Shown: piece by piece, positions 10,165 to 22,403 of the stretch
Layout of the letters: every line of letters starts with the position of its first letter
Numbering within the stretch: the stretch's first letter is position 1
Assembly: GCA_030280995.1 (NCBI GenBank)
Contig: JASXTE010000001.1
Coordinates: forward strand, 17,610,606 to 17,674,605
Length of the DNA: 64,000 nucleotides
Direction: 5' to 3'
DNA from: Hemileia vastatrix
Taxonomy: Eukaryota; Basidiomycota; Pucciniomycetes; Pucciniales; Zaghouaniaceae
The notes under the pieces: model-generated
What the model was told of the DNA's origin: nothing
Database searches by the model: none
What the model saw: the letters and a program-made list of their open reading frames with translations, nothing else
Translations under genes and position numbers: made by a program

Positions 10165-10444
10165 ATATGTTTTTCAATTAATTAAATATAAATTTATAAT
10201 TATTAAATACATAAAAATGCTCCATTATTTGTAGAATATATTATATTATGCTCAATTTAATTGTATATAAAAATATATATAACCAATAAATTTAATGTAA
10301 CACTTGTATATAATAAAATTCTTATATAATTTCATTATGCAATAAAATATTAAGTTATATTCATTAAATACAAGTCTTACCCACTCTTTAAGGTTTTATA
10401 ATTTATATATCATTTACTGGACTCCTGGAATAGCCTGGCTGACA
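10165..10444 (-). repeat. Distal LTR segment of G1 copy 1
   Basis: Resembles 46960-47211 in the same orientation (shared ACATAAAAATATG-like blocks and a terminal CTGGCTGA) and continues the DNA left of the transposon at 6664. Its end, CCTGGCTGACA, is taken as the LTR boundary. Confidence 0.4.
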
Positions 10445-11333
10445 CCATTAAACCCTTTGAGTATCTAAGATTTAGGAAAGTTTCAAATTCTATGCACCGC
10501 TGGCCAGTTTTGAAAGCAGGAGGGTTCATGATTAATAATAGGGGATATCAGAGTGCTCACTTTGGTCATTGTGGATCCACCCTTTTTTCCCCCTGGATTT
10601 GAAATAATTAATGGAAGAATATTCTTATTTACTAGCCTTTTACTATTGCATATGAGAGTTAAAACAAATCATTTATTTTGTTCTAAAACCCTAAGTTTTG
10701 GTAATAATTGTGGATCCAACAAAAAAAACTTTAATTGAAGTCAAAATTTTATACATTTTCAGCATAGGGGTACCCAAGACTGAGTAAAATCAGCACCTTA
10801 ATTGTGCTGGAAAAATTCATTAAGCATTTTTAGAGTTTTTAGGTATATACAATAAATATATATGAGTAAAATTAATCATATACTACAGTAGATACCTAAC
10901 AAACACCTTTAATACATGCATATACCCACTTTTTAGAGGTTTAACATAATTTATATTAAGTGGGAATAGTTTAAGGTATAGTTAAGCACTTTGAGATCAT
11001 GTTTACATAATATATAAAGTGGTCTTTTTTTTATTCTTACATTACAATAATAAATGAATGTGCTTTAAAACTTATAAAAGCTAGATATATGTGCTCTAAG
11101 TTTAAAAACTTATCAAATGCACTTTGAAATATTAATTTCCCTTATTTTGTGCAATTAATTTAACTATTTATAGTCTTAAAATAAGACTTTTTAAAATTAA
11201 TGTTTTTATGCCAAAATTGGCTTATGTGTAGTGGCCTTATGCTGGCTGCATTTATCCCATGTGCATATCTGCATTAATAAAAAAAAGATAGTAATTACCT
11301 TCTTAATTTCTTACTAGATTATATACACTCAAT
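10445..11333. other. AT-rich interval, no gene seen
   Basis: No credible coding region. An AATAGGGGATATCAGAG sequence at about 10534 resembles a transposon end of the A(A/T)T-flanked type, but no partner end was found. Confidence 0.5.
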
Positions 11334-11756
11334 AGGGGGTATCAATGTTAAGGGATACAAAATTAGGGATCAGGAAATTTTTTTCACCAGATCAGACATT
11401 ATTAATTGCAGAAGATTCTTATGCAGAAGCCCTTGGGCTAGTAGATAAGGAATATATTATCATGCATTATCCCACCTCTTATACACCAACTTCCATTCCT
11501 AATTTCTGATCTCAAGCTCATCACATCCATGATTGACTTGTAAGAAAGTCATATGACATATAATTGAAGATGCCATATTTATGCCTCTCTTTACTATAGG
11601 CTACTTAATTTTGGTGGCAAAAACTAAAGATTATTTTCTATCTACACACCCACCTTGCTCATTTGGTGGAAAAATTTCACTTCCCTCATCACCTAAACCT
11701 TTGACCAACAACAATGAGACACCTCCCTACTAGGAAGCAACTTGCATAAACCATGA

Positions 11757-12313
11757 ATGTTATTGCTTTATCTTTAATTTATCACTCTGATTCTGACTGT
11801 TATTTGGAAAAAATTTTAAATCAAAAAAAGGGGGATAAATCTTGTTCATGATCCCAGATAAAGTCTCCACTCAATTCTCAAAATTCCCCCTTGAAAGTTC
11901 ACACAACTATTTTGAACTTCTCCCTATTTCTTCAACAAACTTTATCAAATCATCTCTGATCACACTATTTTTCATAAAAATTCTTGTAACAAACAGTGTG
12001 ATCCTGCCATTCAACTTGCCTTTGCACTATTTCACTTTGAATCAAATGGAAGTGGTGCTTCTATAAGACATTTGGAAAATATGTTTACCATAGGATATTG
12101 TACTCTGGTATTATACACAAAGAACTGTATGATTTCAATTCATTCTGTCAAGTATCAAAAAATTCCTTGGCTAACTCCACAAAAGTGACTTGAATCCTCT
12201 AAATTAATGAAAGACGTAGGTCTCACTGGCTGTATTGGTTTTGCTGATGTTACAAATATACCATTGACTCAAAAGCCTGCCCATCATGGCAACCATTATT
12301 TTGATTGTAAAAA
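11757..12313 (+). pseudogene. Transposase N-terminal half, copy C
   Basis: In shifting frames this reads as a diverged version of copy 1 transposase residues 15-213. It includes MNVIALSLIYHSDSDCYLEK, then AIQLAFALFHFESNG, RHLENMFTIGYCT and GLTGCIGFADVTNIPLTQKP. The catalytic block GFVDGT has become GFADVT, and there are several in-frame stops. Confidence 0.65.
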
Positions 12314-13022
12314 AAGTTTTATCAAGTTTTTCTCCAATTTATCATGAATTATAAACTAAAATTTTTTTCTTTTATCTAGATACTCTATTATTTTTTAACT
12401 TGTGTCTGATGTGTGTGATGTCAATAAAAATGATAGATTTTTATAGTGGCTTCCCCAGCCTAGAAAGAAAGTTCTAAAATACTAATCTATAGACACAATC
12501 CAAGATGGGCTAGTTCCCCTTTCTAAATACTTTAAAAAGAAGCACCTACCACTGTAATATTTTAAAGACAGAGTAATAATATGTTAGTCTTGTGGTAGAA
12601 GGATGAGTAGGAGATATAGAAAAGAAAAAGAGAAACTGGTTAATATATTTTAAAATAAGTAATCTTCTGATTGGCTAGATATATTCTCAGTAAGTGCTAG
12701 TATCCTCATACTCCCTCTTGAAGTCCTCTCACAAATACTATCCTTCCTGTAGCAATAAAATAACTCTACAATGCTACTTCTGGCTATGTATGTAAAATAA
12801 AATATATAAAATATTTCTTCTGAATTTCTATTCTACTACTATACTACTATTTGTATATTTTTCTCTAATCTCTTCTATATTATAATAATAATAATTACTT
12901 CTCTATATTAATCTATATATCCCCTTTATTATAGAGTGTTTTCTCTTTTTTATATCCTATATGATCAGGGCCCTTCACCGACTGATTCCCTTTAACAATT
13001 TCAGTTCTAGCTCTAGGTAAAT

Positions 13023-13261
13023 CACCGCAAAATACAGGGGGAGGACTTGTTAGCAAGTCCGCAACCTTGGACTCAAATTCACCACAGATTGAAGAAACAT
13101 TGAGCTATTGACAAAGGAACCATACAATCAGGGATGAACACCACTCATCAGAACAGTTTTAGGTGGGTCTTCAAGTAGAGTTCAGTATGAGTATATAATG
13201 AGTTCAGTCTGAGTTCAGGTTGGGGACTTGCTAGCAAGTCCACCCCCTATATTGCGTAGTG
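13023..13261 (+). mobile_element. MITE, first member of an inverted pair
   Basis: 239 bp, flanked by AAT on both sides (13020-13022 and 13262-13264). The termini are inverted repeats of the type CACTACRCAATATAGGGGG followed by the palindrome ACTTGCTAGCAAGT. No coding capacity. It lies between the two transposase fragments of copy C. Confidence 0.7.
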
Positions 13262-14000
13262 AATCAAATGGTAAACTAATCATTTCAGTATTCTATGTAA
13301 AATTTCTGCATCAGTCTGTTTTCTAACTAATAGTGCCTAAAGGTTTATGTAAAGTATTACTATTACAACCTTACGCAAAACCTGTATTTGCATACCCTGT
13401 GGCTCCTGAGATCATTTATTATATTGTAAGTGCTGTACTGACTTCCATACTTACCATAAAATGTGGGATTTCCATGAGAGGATTTACTTATCATGAAACC
13501 CTTAGTGCTTAAGTAAGAGCCTTTACTCATTTAGTGTCTTACTATTAATTTATTTTTTTGAGCGCTGCATATAAACCAATTCATTTATCTTGTTTCCTAG
13601 CACCATTTTTATTATCTTAGCAGAGCTAATCAGCAACAGACACATGTGGATCCCACTTATGTGCTGTAACACTTATCTTAGGGTGAAACCTGTACCATCA
13701 CTTGACACTGCTTCCTAAATCTATACTATAATTTTTTCACTTTAGTCATGATTACCCCAAATACATACTTTACTCTTGTCATATAGTCATGTATTTACTT
13801 TCCTCTATTTTCTAATTGCACTGGCCCATATATCCATATCACACTAAAAAATGAGTACAGAGAATCTACCTTTGCCATGCTTTGAAGACCCCCTTTTTTG
13901 CATTTTTGTAACCATCCTTCATGGCAAACTCTTTGTTGCACTTGTTGCAAAATGAGCCAATTGCTAAATTACTGAAAGATGTGGACCACACTATCTCATT

Positions 14001-14250
14001 CACTACACAATATAGGGGGTGAACTTGCTAGCAAGTCCTCAACCTGAACTCAGATGGAACTCAGACTGAACTCATACTGAACCCATACTGAACTCTACTT
14101 GAACACCCACCTAAAACTGTTCTGCTGAGTGGTGTTCATCCCTGATTGTATGGTTCCTTTATCAATAGCTCAATGTGTGTCAAATCTGTGGTGAGTTTGG
14201 GTCCAAGGTTGCAGACTAGCTAGAAAGTCTGCCCCCCATATTGTGTGGTG
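14001..14250 (-). mobile_element. MITE, second member of the inverted pair
   Basis: 250 bp, the reverse complement of the 13023-13261 element over its whole length with scattered differences. Flanks are ATT on the left and ATG on the right. The two arms, about 740 bp apart, could form a long stem-loop. Confidence 0.7.
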
Positions 14251-14394
14251 ATGTCATGAATCTTCTGTGTTCCAAAGAATGGGGATTTCTCCAAATACTG
14301 ACTCATACTTTAAAAAATCCCTGTACCTCCATACGGACTCAGAATATGAAAGTGGAAAGTACATTATACTTGCTTTCCAAGGTGAAAATTTAGA

Positions 14395-14760
14395 AAATGA
14401 CTCAAAAGAAACCTTTAATTATAGCCTTGCACAATAAAGAGTATGAATTGAACATTCTATTGGAATTTTAAAGGGATAATTTTCTAGTCTCTAGGAGCTT
14501 ATAATCCAGTTTAAAAAAATTGGACATCAAAACAGAAAATTATTAGATAATGACCTGTGTAATACTCCATAATATCCTATCTGATTTGAAGGATTACTGG
14601 TATGATTTTTATGATGAAGAGGAACCTGAAGCCATACTAGAATTACACCCCTTGATTCACAATATTTACTTTCCACTGGGATACATTCCATCATTATGCC
14701 AATGACACTCCAAAATTTCTTGACACAACTCTTTTATTTTTTTCAATAATCTCCAAATGA
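14395..14760 (+). pseudogene. Transposase C-terminal part, copy C
   Basis: IEHSIGILKG followed by FSSL and LSDLKDYWYDFYDEEEPEA correspond to copy 1 transposase residues 304-365, with stops and frameshifts. This identifies the interval between 12313 and 14395 as inserted DNA. Confidence 0.6.
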
Positions 14761-15379
14761 TCAATTCTTGTGTTTAATTCACTTTGAATCATTATTTTTT
14801 TGTATTGAATTTTTTTTATAATTTTCTGTTAAAGTCTCTTTTTTTGAAGTCTCTTTGTTTCCTTGATCAAATCAACATTAAATCACATATTAAGGGGTCT
14901 CAAAACTTATTAAACATTCCTAGAATGTTTCATTTGAAAACACTACACAAACACACCACAAAAAAACGGCTGATTTGGTACTCAGGGTCTTATACTTGGG
15001 GTTAAATAAGTCCTATTTTTTACCATTCTATCAACCAATACCTACATGTTCCCAACCAATTATGCATCACCTTCCTTCCATTCTAAACCATATACTCCAC
15101 CACACATCTATTCTCTCTCAGTTCTTTTCCAGATTATATTTCTCTCCTTCACACCACATTAAGTCTATTCTTTTTTATTCCTTTCTTTAATAAACATTTC
15201 TGACTAAAATCTCTATCCTTGCAACTTCTTATTTTTATCTAAGGCATCATAAATAGAATAAAAGTACAAAACTTTTTGAATCACATATGAATAATCAAGA
15301 ATTTTTTTAAAATCCTTGTCTTGACTCCCTTGAATTTGAAGAACAAACTGCTGTAGAAAGACTCTTACAATTACCTTAC

Positions 15380-16428
15380 TGTAAGCAGAATCCAAGGGAG
15401 TTGGATAAACCTAAGAAACCCATGTCAATTTAAGTAAAATAAGAGTTCTAAATAATCTAAGATATAATTTCTACTTACTAATGAAATTAATTGTTTAGCA
15501 GTCTCTATTGAAGGTTTTGAGATATTGGAATTTGTGTTCTTTAAAAAATATAGTGAAATACATCAACAAGTTGTACCAGTGAAAAGATATTAAAATGATT
15601 GAATATATATGTTTTTATAAGGTTTTTATTTTATGAAAATAACATAATTTTTTAGTCCCTGAGTTTTATAACTTTCTCATTGTACCCTATATGTATATCT
15701 ATATGAAGTGTTGTGTAAAATATATGTTCTGATTGATACAATGTTAAAATTATAGGGTACTGTTATATATGTAATATCATGTTATAATAGCTAATATTAT
15801 GTGTTATTGGTTGTTAGTTATTAAATTATGATAATTTTCTATGTTCTACTATGTATTCTACAGCCACATCTATGCATATAGTATACATATGTCCCCATTT
15901 CATCTTCTAAACACATCCTTTAGTTCTTCTGAATCTCCACAGAGCTTATCCTGACTTCTGGACTCAATTGAAATCTCTAAATCACTCTAAAATATCTATA
16001 AAAAATCAGGAATATAGCCATACCTCTTCTTAAAAACTTAAAGAAATTTTTATATTGTAAAAATCTTTTTTCACTGAACTGAAAATCATCAAATTTAAGT
16101 AAATTCTAAAATTCCAAAAATTCATAAAATCACTAAATAAAATCATTAAAAATATATAAAAATAAGAAAAAGTCCAGAAAAATTCAAGAAGTTTCTTAAG
16201 AGTATGGACTATCTTTTACATAAATTTTTGACCCTATAAAATTTTTTAGACTTTAAAATAACCATTTCTATATGAGCATTGTTTAACACACTTTTATGCT
16301 TTAAAATAACCAATTTTCACCATTATAAATCCAAAATAGAAAACAATTAAGCTCAGGATATTACTAAATTAGTCTCATAATACTTTTTCATACCATCTTT
16401 TTGTGGTACTGAACTTTAGTCTACAAAA
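15380..16428. repeat. LTR-like repeat related to 61838-62950
   Basis: Shares the start TGTAAGCAGAATCC, blocks such as GTACCAGTGAAA, the central region, and the end (GAACTTTAGTCTACAAA against AAACTTTAGGCTACCACA) with the LTR at 61838-62950. The CGGAGTC minisatellite of that LTR is absent here. Both copies also share about 20 bp upstream of the TGTAAGC start, so the true boundary may lie slightly outside. Confidence 0.5.
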
Positions 16429-16779
16429 CTGCCCATTCTGACATTGATCTGGATGAGCCTACTACTTTTGTTATTATTTCTTCTTCTATATTGCTTATTT
16501 ATTCCCCATGTATTAACTAGAATCAAGGATCATAAAATTGAGAAATTTTCAAGGAAGTAAATAAAAATAAAGGGCAAGAATAAGAAAAAGAATTAAGCCC
16601 TCCTTGAAGAAGACTCAAGAAAAGGTCTTCTGTTAGTTTTGAGACAACTCAATCTACATCAAAGGCAGGTTTTTCTGCTTATGGGGAGATTGTTAAAAAA
16701 CATGAATAAGGTTTTTTTGTAATTAATAAAATTTTTTTAATAAAGAGTCGCTATATTTACTCATTTATATTTCAATAAC

Positions 16780-17060
16780 TATTGTTGGATTTCTTTTGAA
16801 GCTCTTCTTTAATATCAACATGAAATTTTTCAACCAATTCTTGTATCTTGTTCATAGATGTTAAAACTGTTCAAATTTTTTTTTTAACTAAAATACTTAT
16901 GTAAAATACTCTAGATTCTACTAAATCAATCAAATTTTCAATCTTTCTATCAATTAGGTTTGTTAATTTGTCTTTTATCTTTGATTTTTCACTCTCTTAA
17001 ATTTTTTCTCAAAAACTATCTTCTTCATCCAATTTTTTTCTGGGTGCAGACCACCAAATT
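16780..17060 (-). pseudogene. Coiled-coil coding fragment, unidentified
   Basis: The minus strand reads KIKDKLTNLIDRKIENLIDL and, after one stop, MNKIQELVEKFHVDIKEELQ. This is a heptad-rich, gag-like composition interrupted by stops. I cannot assign it to a family; a retroelement gag remnant is likely. Confidence 0.3.
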
Positions 17061-17375
17061 TTTTCTAAGTCAAAAAGAATTTATGTGAATTTTTTTTTGG
17101 CCATAACCTCCCATAATATTTACCATAAAAGGGGTGGAGATCTCCAATTTTTTTCTAATGAAAACAAATTTTTGACAAAAAAAAATTGTGATACCCTCCC
17201 ATGTTTTTTATTGAAGTAGGGGTTCAGATTGCCAAATTTTAAGTTCATTTCAAAATTTAAAATGTAAAAAAGTCATGTAAGATAACTAAAAAGCCTAAAT
17301 TATCAAAAATTCAAGTAAAAAAGTGGGTGGAAATCATTTGTTACCAAGTCAATGATATCAAACACAAGTGTAAAT

Positions 17376-18750
17376 GTCAGGCTGAGTTCAAGTGAAGATA
17401 CCTGAATAGCTTGATTAGTCTTTTTACTAGAAGATTTTGATGGTCCTATATAAATATTGTAGTACAAATCCAATAAGCATTATAATATAACTCAATATAA
17501 GGGCTTCAGAAATTTAATCTTACTAATGATAAAAGGTTTACAATTTATAGTTGGCAGAAAAATAGAGATAATGATTCAAGCACTATTCAAGGACTTTTAA
17601 TAGTAATAATGAAATGTATTGTAATTGTAATGGATATATGTTTTAATTGTAATTATAAATAATGTAGAATATAAGCCGAAAAAACCTTCTCCTTTTATAC
17701 CCATGAATTCCTCAATATTCCCCCTTGATTTACCAATCCTCTACACAGCCAATGACGCCTCAATTTAGCAGTTACACATGCCCATCAACCTAAGTATAAA
17801 CCAGTAAAAAAGAAAAATCATATCACATGCCAAAATACATAAATAACATATATAAATCCATCAAAAATAGAGTAATAACTAAAATGAGAGTATATGTGTG
17901 TAATTCTTAAAATAAAAAACTAAATAAGGAAGAAAAAGTACTAAAGAAAACACATAATTAAGGAGGATCAACAGTAGAGATAAAAGGGATAGCTATTCCA
18001 AATTAATACATGAAAAACCCATCCATATATGAACAATATTTACTGAGAAACCATTGAGAAACCCAAAATAAGACATGAAATGTGGGGTAGCAGAATGCAG
18101 TCTCTTGGAAGGCACTTGCATGGATAAATCCTTGACTAAATAGGCAATTTTGAGTGTGGTAGTAAATTATAGGCACCAATCTTGATGTTATTAATGAAAT
18201 CAGTGCATATAATGAGGTCAATGCACTAATAATTAAATTAAGACACTAAATAAGCACCTGATGTTTATTTTAGCATGTTTCCCCATAGTGGGAATACAAT
18301 GTGGGGTAATTATAGTGTGAAATTAATAAATTTTCTAAAAATGAAGCTACTCACATGGGACAAATGCAGGTAGTATGTGGCCAGTACACAGAAGCCATTT
18401 CTGGCATAAAAAACATCAAATTTGAATGATGTTATTTATTTGCATTTGAATAGCCAAATCAATATTTCTAATTAAGAAAAATTTACATTTAAAGGCACAT
18501 TTTCAATATTATTAAATTTACAGCACATATATTCAACTTCTAAGTTATTTAAAGCACATTTCCTGTTTTTCACATAAAACAATGAAAACAACAGCTTTAA
18601 GTCTGCTTAAAAATTATGTAACCTTATGTTTAAGGCTCTTAAGATTATCCTAACATATTCTAACTTAGTATCAAGTACATAATACTTATAAAAGGTGGAT
18701 ATATCCTATACCAGTGAGCCATCACCAACATTACAAGGTAAAGAAAAATC
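17376..18750. repeat. LTR-like AT-rich DNA, boundaries unclear
   Basis: No gene. It contains TGTCAGGCTGAG at 17377 and a minus-strand TATAAAAGG (17693-17699) in a setting like those at 6180 and 37475. It lies just before decayed gag of G1 copy 3, but the TATA orientation does not fit a 5' LTR of that plus-strand copy. Confidence 0.25.
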
Positions 18751-18759
18751 AAAAAGAAA

Positions 18760-19598
18760 TATGCCTCCAAAACCCTGGTAAGCACTCCTCCAGATAAATT
18801 AATTGGTTCAAATACTGATAAAATTTGCTTAGGTATGAGTGATATTAATGAGGAATCAATAAAATATGATAGACAATCATCTGAACATCTGATTGTAACT
18901 ACTTTTGATGATAGTTTTTCTTTATCTTTTAATAGTCATGTTGCTTTATTATCAAATGAAGATTTTAGTATTGAAGTTAAAATTTCAGAGTAAATATCAA
19001 AAATAATTGGTGATACTTATGATAAACTTGAGAGTAATGCATTAGATTGAAGTTGGATTATCAAACATAGAATAAAAATTTAATTCAGAAATTTGATAAA
19101 AGAATGAATCAATTAGAAATTTCTCATGAGCTGAGTATTGATATTACTGAAAATATTATAAAGATTCTAAGGAATAAAATCTATCAAAAAATGAAAGAAT
19201 CTGTTGATTAAATGAATAAACAATTTATTTTTTGGAAAATTGAAAATCCGTCTTTAAAAGATAAAAATTTCAATATGAAGAAAGAAATAAATTCTATGAA
19301 AAGTCAAATGGCTTCTTTTAATGATAAATTATAAATGAATGAACAATGAAACACTTTATGAATTCATAATATGAATAAGAAATTATCTGAAATCCCAATG
19401 ATGAGAGAAAAAGTATTATGATTAGAAGAAATTAATGTAAATTTGTCTTATAAATTGACTAAGCTGAAAAATGTAAATATTCAAAATAAGTCTTCAAAAG
19501 GGAAACTAAGGGAAACAAAATTTGATAATTTTTTAGAAAATAAATTATTAGAGAAACTTTCTAAGAGCTCTTTAAAGGAAGAAATATATGGATATATT
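18760..19598 (+). pseudogene. G1 copy 3 gag, first part
   Basis: A degraded plus-strand gag. CCCTGGTAAGC at about 18773 matches the conserved PW-stop/splice-like site of copies 1 and 2. KTLVSTPPDKLIGSN and MSDINEESIKYDRQSSEH follow in the gag frame, then stops, then SYKLTKLKNVN and LKEEIYGYI. The reading breaks exactly at the left end of transposon copy A and resumes at 23460 in register with copy 2, which shows the transposon inserted into this gag. Confidence 0.6.
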
Positions 19599-20164
19599 AG
19601 GGGGTGTCAGTTCTGGAAAATCCGCACTTAAATTAAGTGCGTATTTCAAACCAAATCAGCACTTACAAATCAGCACTTAAATTTTGCAAAAAAGTCACTT
19701 ATTTCAAAAAAGGGTGTCAGTTATGACCTCAAATCAGCACTTTTTTCCCGTTTTTTTTCACAACCACATTTTGGCCACAAAACATCCCTGTCACATGTGA
19801 CACACTGACCTTCCTCGCTACCTACCCATCAATCCTTGGCACACACCCCTTCCTGACATTTTCAATATTTTGACCAGGCATGTTTACATTCTTTTTTACT
19901 TTTTTCTTCTACTTCTTAATCTTTTTTCTATGGGTGTCAGTTCTGACCTCAAATCAGCACTTTTTTTGTGATTTTTTTTTTCAAAACCACATGTTGGCCA
20001 CATCATCCCTTTCTTTCCTATACCATTTTGTACTCTCCAAATGTCCTCTTTGTGTACTTCATTCACTTGGGTTGGTATTTTGGTTTGTTGCATATTCATT
20101 TTTTTTGGAATTTACGGTGAAATTTTTTTTTTTGGATGGCTCATTGGTTTTCTTTCACCAGCTC

Positions 20165-20217
20165 AACATGAAATCGCATATTTTCTGAAATCGCATATTT
20201 TCTGAAATCACATATTT
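20165..20217 (+). repeat. 17-bp tandem repeat upstream of Tet-like gene
   Basis: Three near-identical units of GAAATCGCATATTTTCT. Copies 1 and B have one or two related units at the equivalent place. Confidence 0.6.
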
Positions 20218-20867
20218 TGTCAGTGATTTTTTTTTTCATTCATCCCTCATATCCTTTTCCTATTCTCCTCCAACATCCCTAAAACAATTTGGTTTCATTC
20301 ATTTTGTCATCTCATCTCTCCAGGTAAGTCACTTTATTCTTTTTTTTTGATTTTTTGATTACTAATTATGATTTTTTTTGTTTTTTTCTGTTTATTTTAT
20401 TTTTTTTATCTAAATTTTTTTTGTAAGTGGTTATTTTGGATTTCAATGGTATAATTAACCTTTTTTTTCTCTCCCTCTTTACTTTCTTTTTTAGCTCCAT
20501 CACCCTACTCTTCATCCCTCCTTGGAATGGTCATTATCCCCCCTTTCCCTTATTTCACTTTTTTTTGGCTCCATTTCATTGAAACACATACATTGCACAT
20601 TCTTTATGCATTTCACTTACTCCATATTCAATTTCCCCACAATTCCAACATCAATCTTTCTCACTCTATTTTTCCTACTTTTCAATCAAGGTAAGTTTCA
20701 TCTCCTTTTTTTCATGCCTATATGATATCTCATTCCATTTATGAAAAGTTCACACTTAAATATATGTATGACTCTTATCTGGATAACAGTGAATTTATAA
20801 AACTCCTTTTGATCTCATCTTCATTACCACTTTTCAAGTTTTTGTAAAATTTTGAAAATCAGACTCG

Positions 20868-21190
20868 GAATTAGGGTTAGGTTTATTCAAATCTAATGTT
20901 CTTTTTACTGAAGATTCTCCTGAAGGCTACCTTTCATTTCCCACAAACAGATTTGAATTTGATTCAGTGGTTGCTGAGATATTGACTATTAAAGTTGAGC
21001 CTTTTTTTCCCAATTTAAATTTTTATTTCATTTTTTTATGTAAAAAATTAGGGTTAGGTTTATTTAAATCACATGTCCTTTAACTGAAGATTCTACTAAA
21101 GAATATCTTTTATTTCCCACAAACAGGTTTGAATTAGGTTCAGTGGTTGCTGAGATTTTGACCTTTGAAGTTGAGCCTTTTTTCCAAATT
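20868..21190 (+). repeat. Tandem duplication of a Tet-like exon
   Basis: About 140 bp starting TTAGGGTTAGGTTTATT occurs at 20872 and again at 21053, a 181-bp period. Copy B has it once (about 56105-56250). Only the first unit keeps the frame. Confidence 0.7.
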
Positions 21191-21898
21191 TCACTTGTCT
21201 TATTTCACATTTTTATATTGCATATTTAGAGGATAAGGATTCTGAAACTCTTATATGATTATTATCTAGGCATGTATCTGTTGCTCAAGAATATCACTAA
21301 AGCTCAAAAAGATGAAGATTTTTGCTTATGGGACACTCTACCTTCCTTTAACTCTTTTCTTGCTCTTCGACTCAAAAAGCACTGTAATAAAGCATTTGAA
21401 AAAAATCATGAACCTGCAACCAAAGTAGGAATACCAAATTGGTGTGACTCCGAATGGGAAGATATCAGCCACAAATATCTTTTATTTTCTAATGTTATTA
21501 TCACTCATTCTGGATTTCACAATAAAATTCACACCAATACCAAGGACACCAATTTTCTTACTTTTGGTATATTCTCATATATCAAACCGATTACTGGCCA
21601 ACCAATACCATCTCCAGCTAAAATCAAATGACATGGTTTATATTTTCCAGACCACCGGTGCATCATTGATTTTGGTTTGGGAAATGGTATCATCGAAACT
21701 ATTTGGAATTCTTCTAAGGATAATCATCAAATGACCAAAGCTCCTCCTGGTTTGGAATCCTGTCAAGATTTAACACATTTTGGTTGCTCATTTCAAATCA
21801 GTCATAAGTTGATTCAAAGAATCAATAAGGTAATGAAAGAAGGTAAAGTTAATCAATTTAAAAAAACTTTATTTAGATCCAAAAAGTATGGGGATTAG
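20868..21898 (+). pseudogene. Tet-like 2OG-Fe(II) oxygenase (copy A)
   Basis: The main exon, 21270-21898, follows a CTAG acceptor and is open except for one TGA (21629-21631) where copy B has GGA. It contains GIPNWCDSEWEDISHKYLLF, NVIITHSGFHNKIHTNTKDT, FLTFGIFSYIKPITGQPIP, HGLYFPDHRCIIDFGLGNGI and THFGCSFQIS. This order and spacing match the Tet-like 2OG-Fe(II) oxygenases I recall as expanded in rust fungi, where a jelly-roll core binds iron through HxD...H. Here the acidic ligand position after the first His reads HTN, and HVE in copy B, so metal binding may be lost or shifted. An upstream segment (20868-21010, ELGLGLFKSNV and FPTNRFEFDSVVAE) is conserved in copy B and is probably an earlier exon. 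TET/JBP enzymes oxidise 5-methylpyrimidines in DNA; whether this one did is inference. Confidence 0.55.
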
Positions 21899-22403
21899 AG
21901 TTGTCATCAAAAAATTTATATTTTTCGTAAATTTTTAATAAATATTTTTTATGTATCAATTTCCTCAACTAAAGTAATGGGCCCACGACCTTGTGTTGTA
22001 TAAATGGTAATCATGATAACATTTATTTGTTTCATGGGGTTCCTCTAGCCTATACGTGTGGAAAGTCCCAAACTTTTGTTTCTAGATTTGATCTGCATTT
22101 TGGCTGAGGGATTGTCATTACTTTAAACTAGGGAAATTGATATATACTAGATATTTATTTAATAATTTATGTAATTATATTAAATTTAGATGACTTCCAC
22201 CACTTACTTCAATAAAATGCAGGGGGGGGTATTGCCAAATTTTCAAATCTGACATGTGAAATTGATGACTTAGAAAAATTTTGGTAATATCCACCCCTTG
22301 CTTCAATAAAATGCAGGGGAGAGTATTGCAAATTTTTTAAAACAGATATGGAATTTTTTTGACTTGTAAATATTTTGGTGAAAATTTTTGATGAGAATGT
22401 GAA

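Larger units (their letters stand above)
1..10444 (-). mobile_element. Ty3/gypsy chromovirus-type element G1, copy 1 (left end outside window)
   Basis: A minus-strand retroelement. Gag starts at 5120 and pol reads towards position 1, ending at the window edge inside the integrase. The upstream leader and LTR lie at higher coordinates and are split by a DNA transposon at 6668-10161. The distal LTR edge is placed at 10444, where the plus strand ends in CCTGGCTGACA, the complement of the TGTCAGCCAGG that follows the polypurine tract of a related element at 35580. The LTR boundary nearest gag could not be found. Only one inactivating change is visible in gag-pol, an in-frame TAG. Confidence 0.7.
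11334..17250 (+). mobile_element. Decayed Harbinger-like transposon, copy C
   Basis: Begins after AAT (11331-11333) with AGGGGGTATCAATGTTAAGG. Its first 400 bp match the right end of copy B (57270-57673) in inverted orientation. Transposase remnants follow on the plus strand (11757-12313 and 14395-14760), then the conserved Tet-gene 5' region (14780-14900), and finally DNA at 17040-17240 matching the 3' flank of the Tet-like gene in copies A and B. The opposite terminus was not found. Later insertions lie at 13023-14250 and 15380-16428. Confidence 0.55.

Noticed and set aside
10534..10560. AATAGGGGATATCAGAG resembling another transposon end
   Set aside because: No matching inverted end was found in the window, and the similarity is limited to about ten bases.
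17376..18750. 5' LTR of G1 copy 3
   Set aside because: A TGTCAG-like start and a TATA box occur, but the TATA points the wrong way for a plus-strand copy and no match to the 35580 LTR was found.
20522..20725. 67-codon frame MEWSLSP, conserved with 56585-56262
   Set aside because: Conservation is at DNA level in both copies. The sequence is pyrimidine-rich with splice-like sites, which fits a 5' non-coding region of the Tet-like gene.
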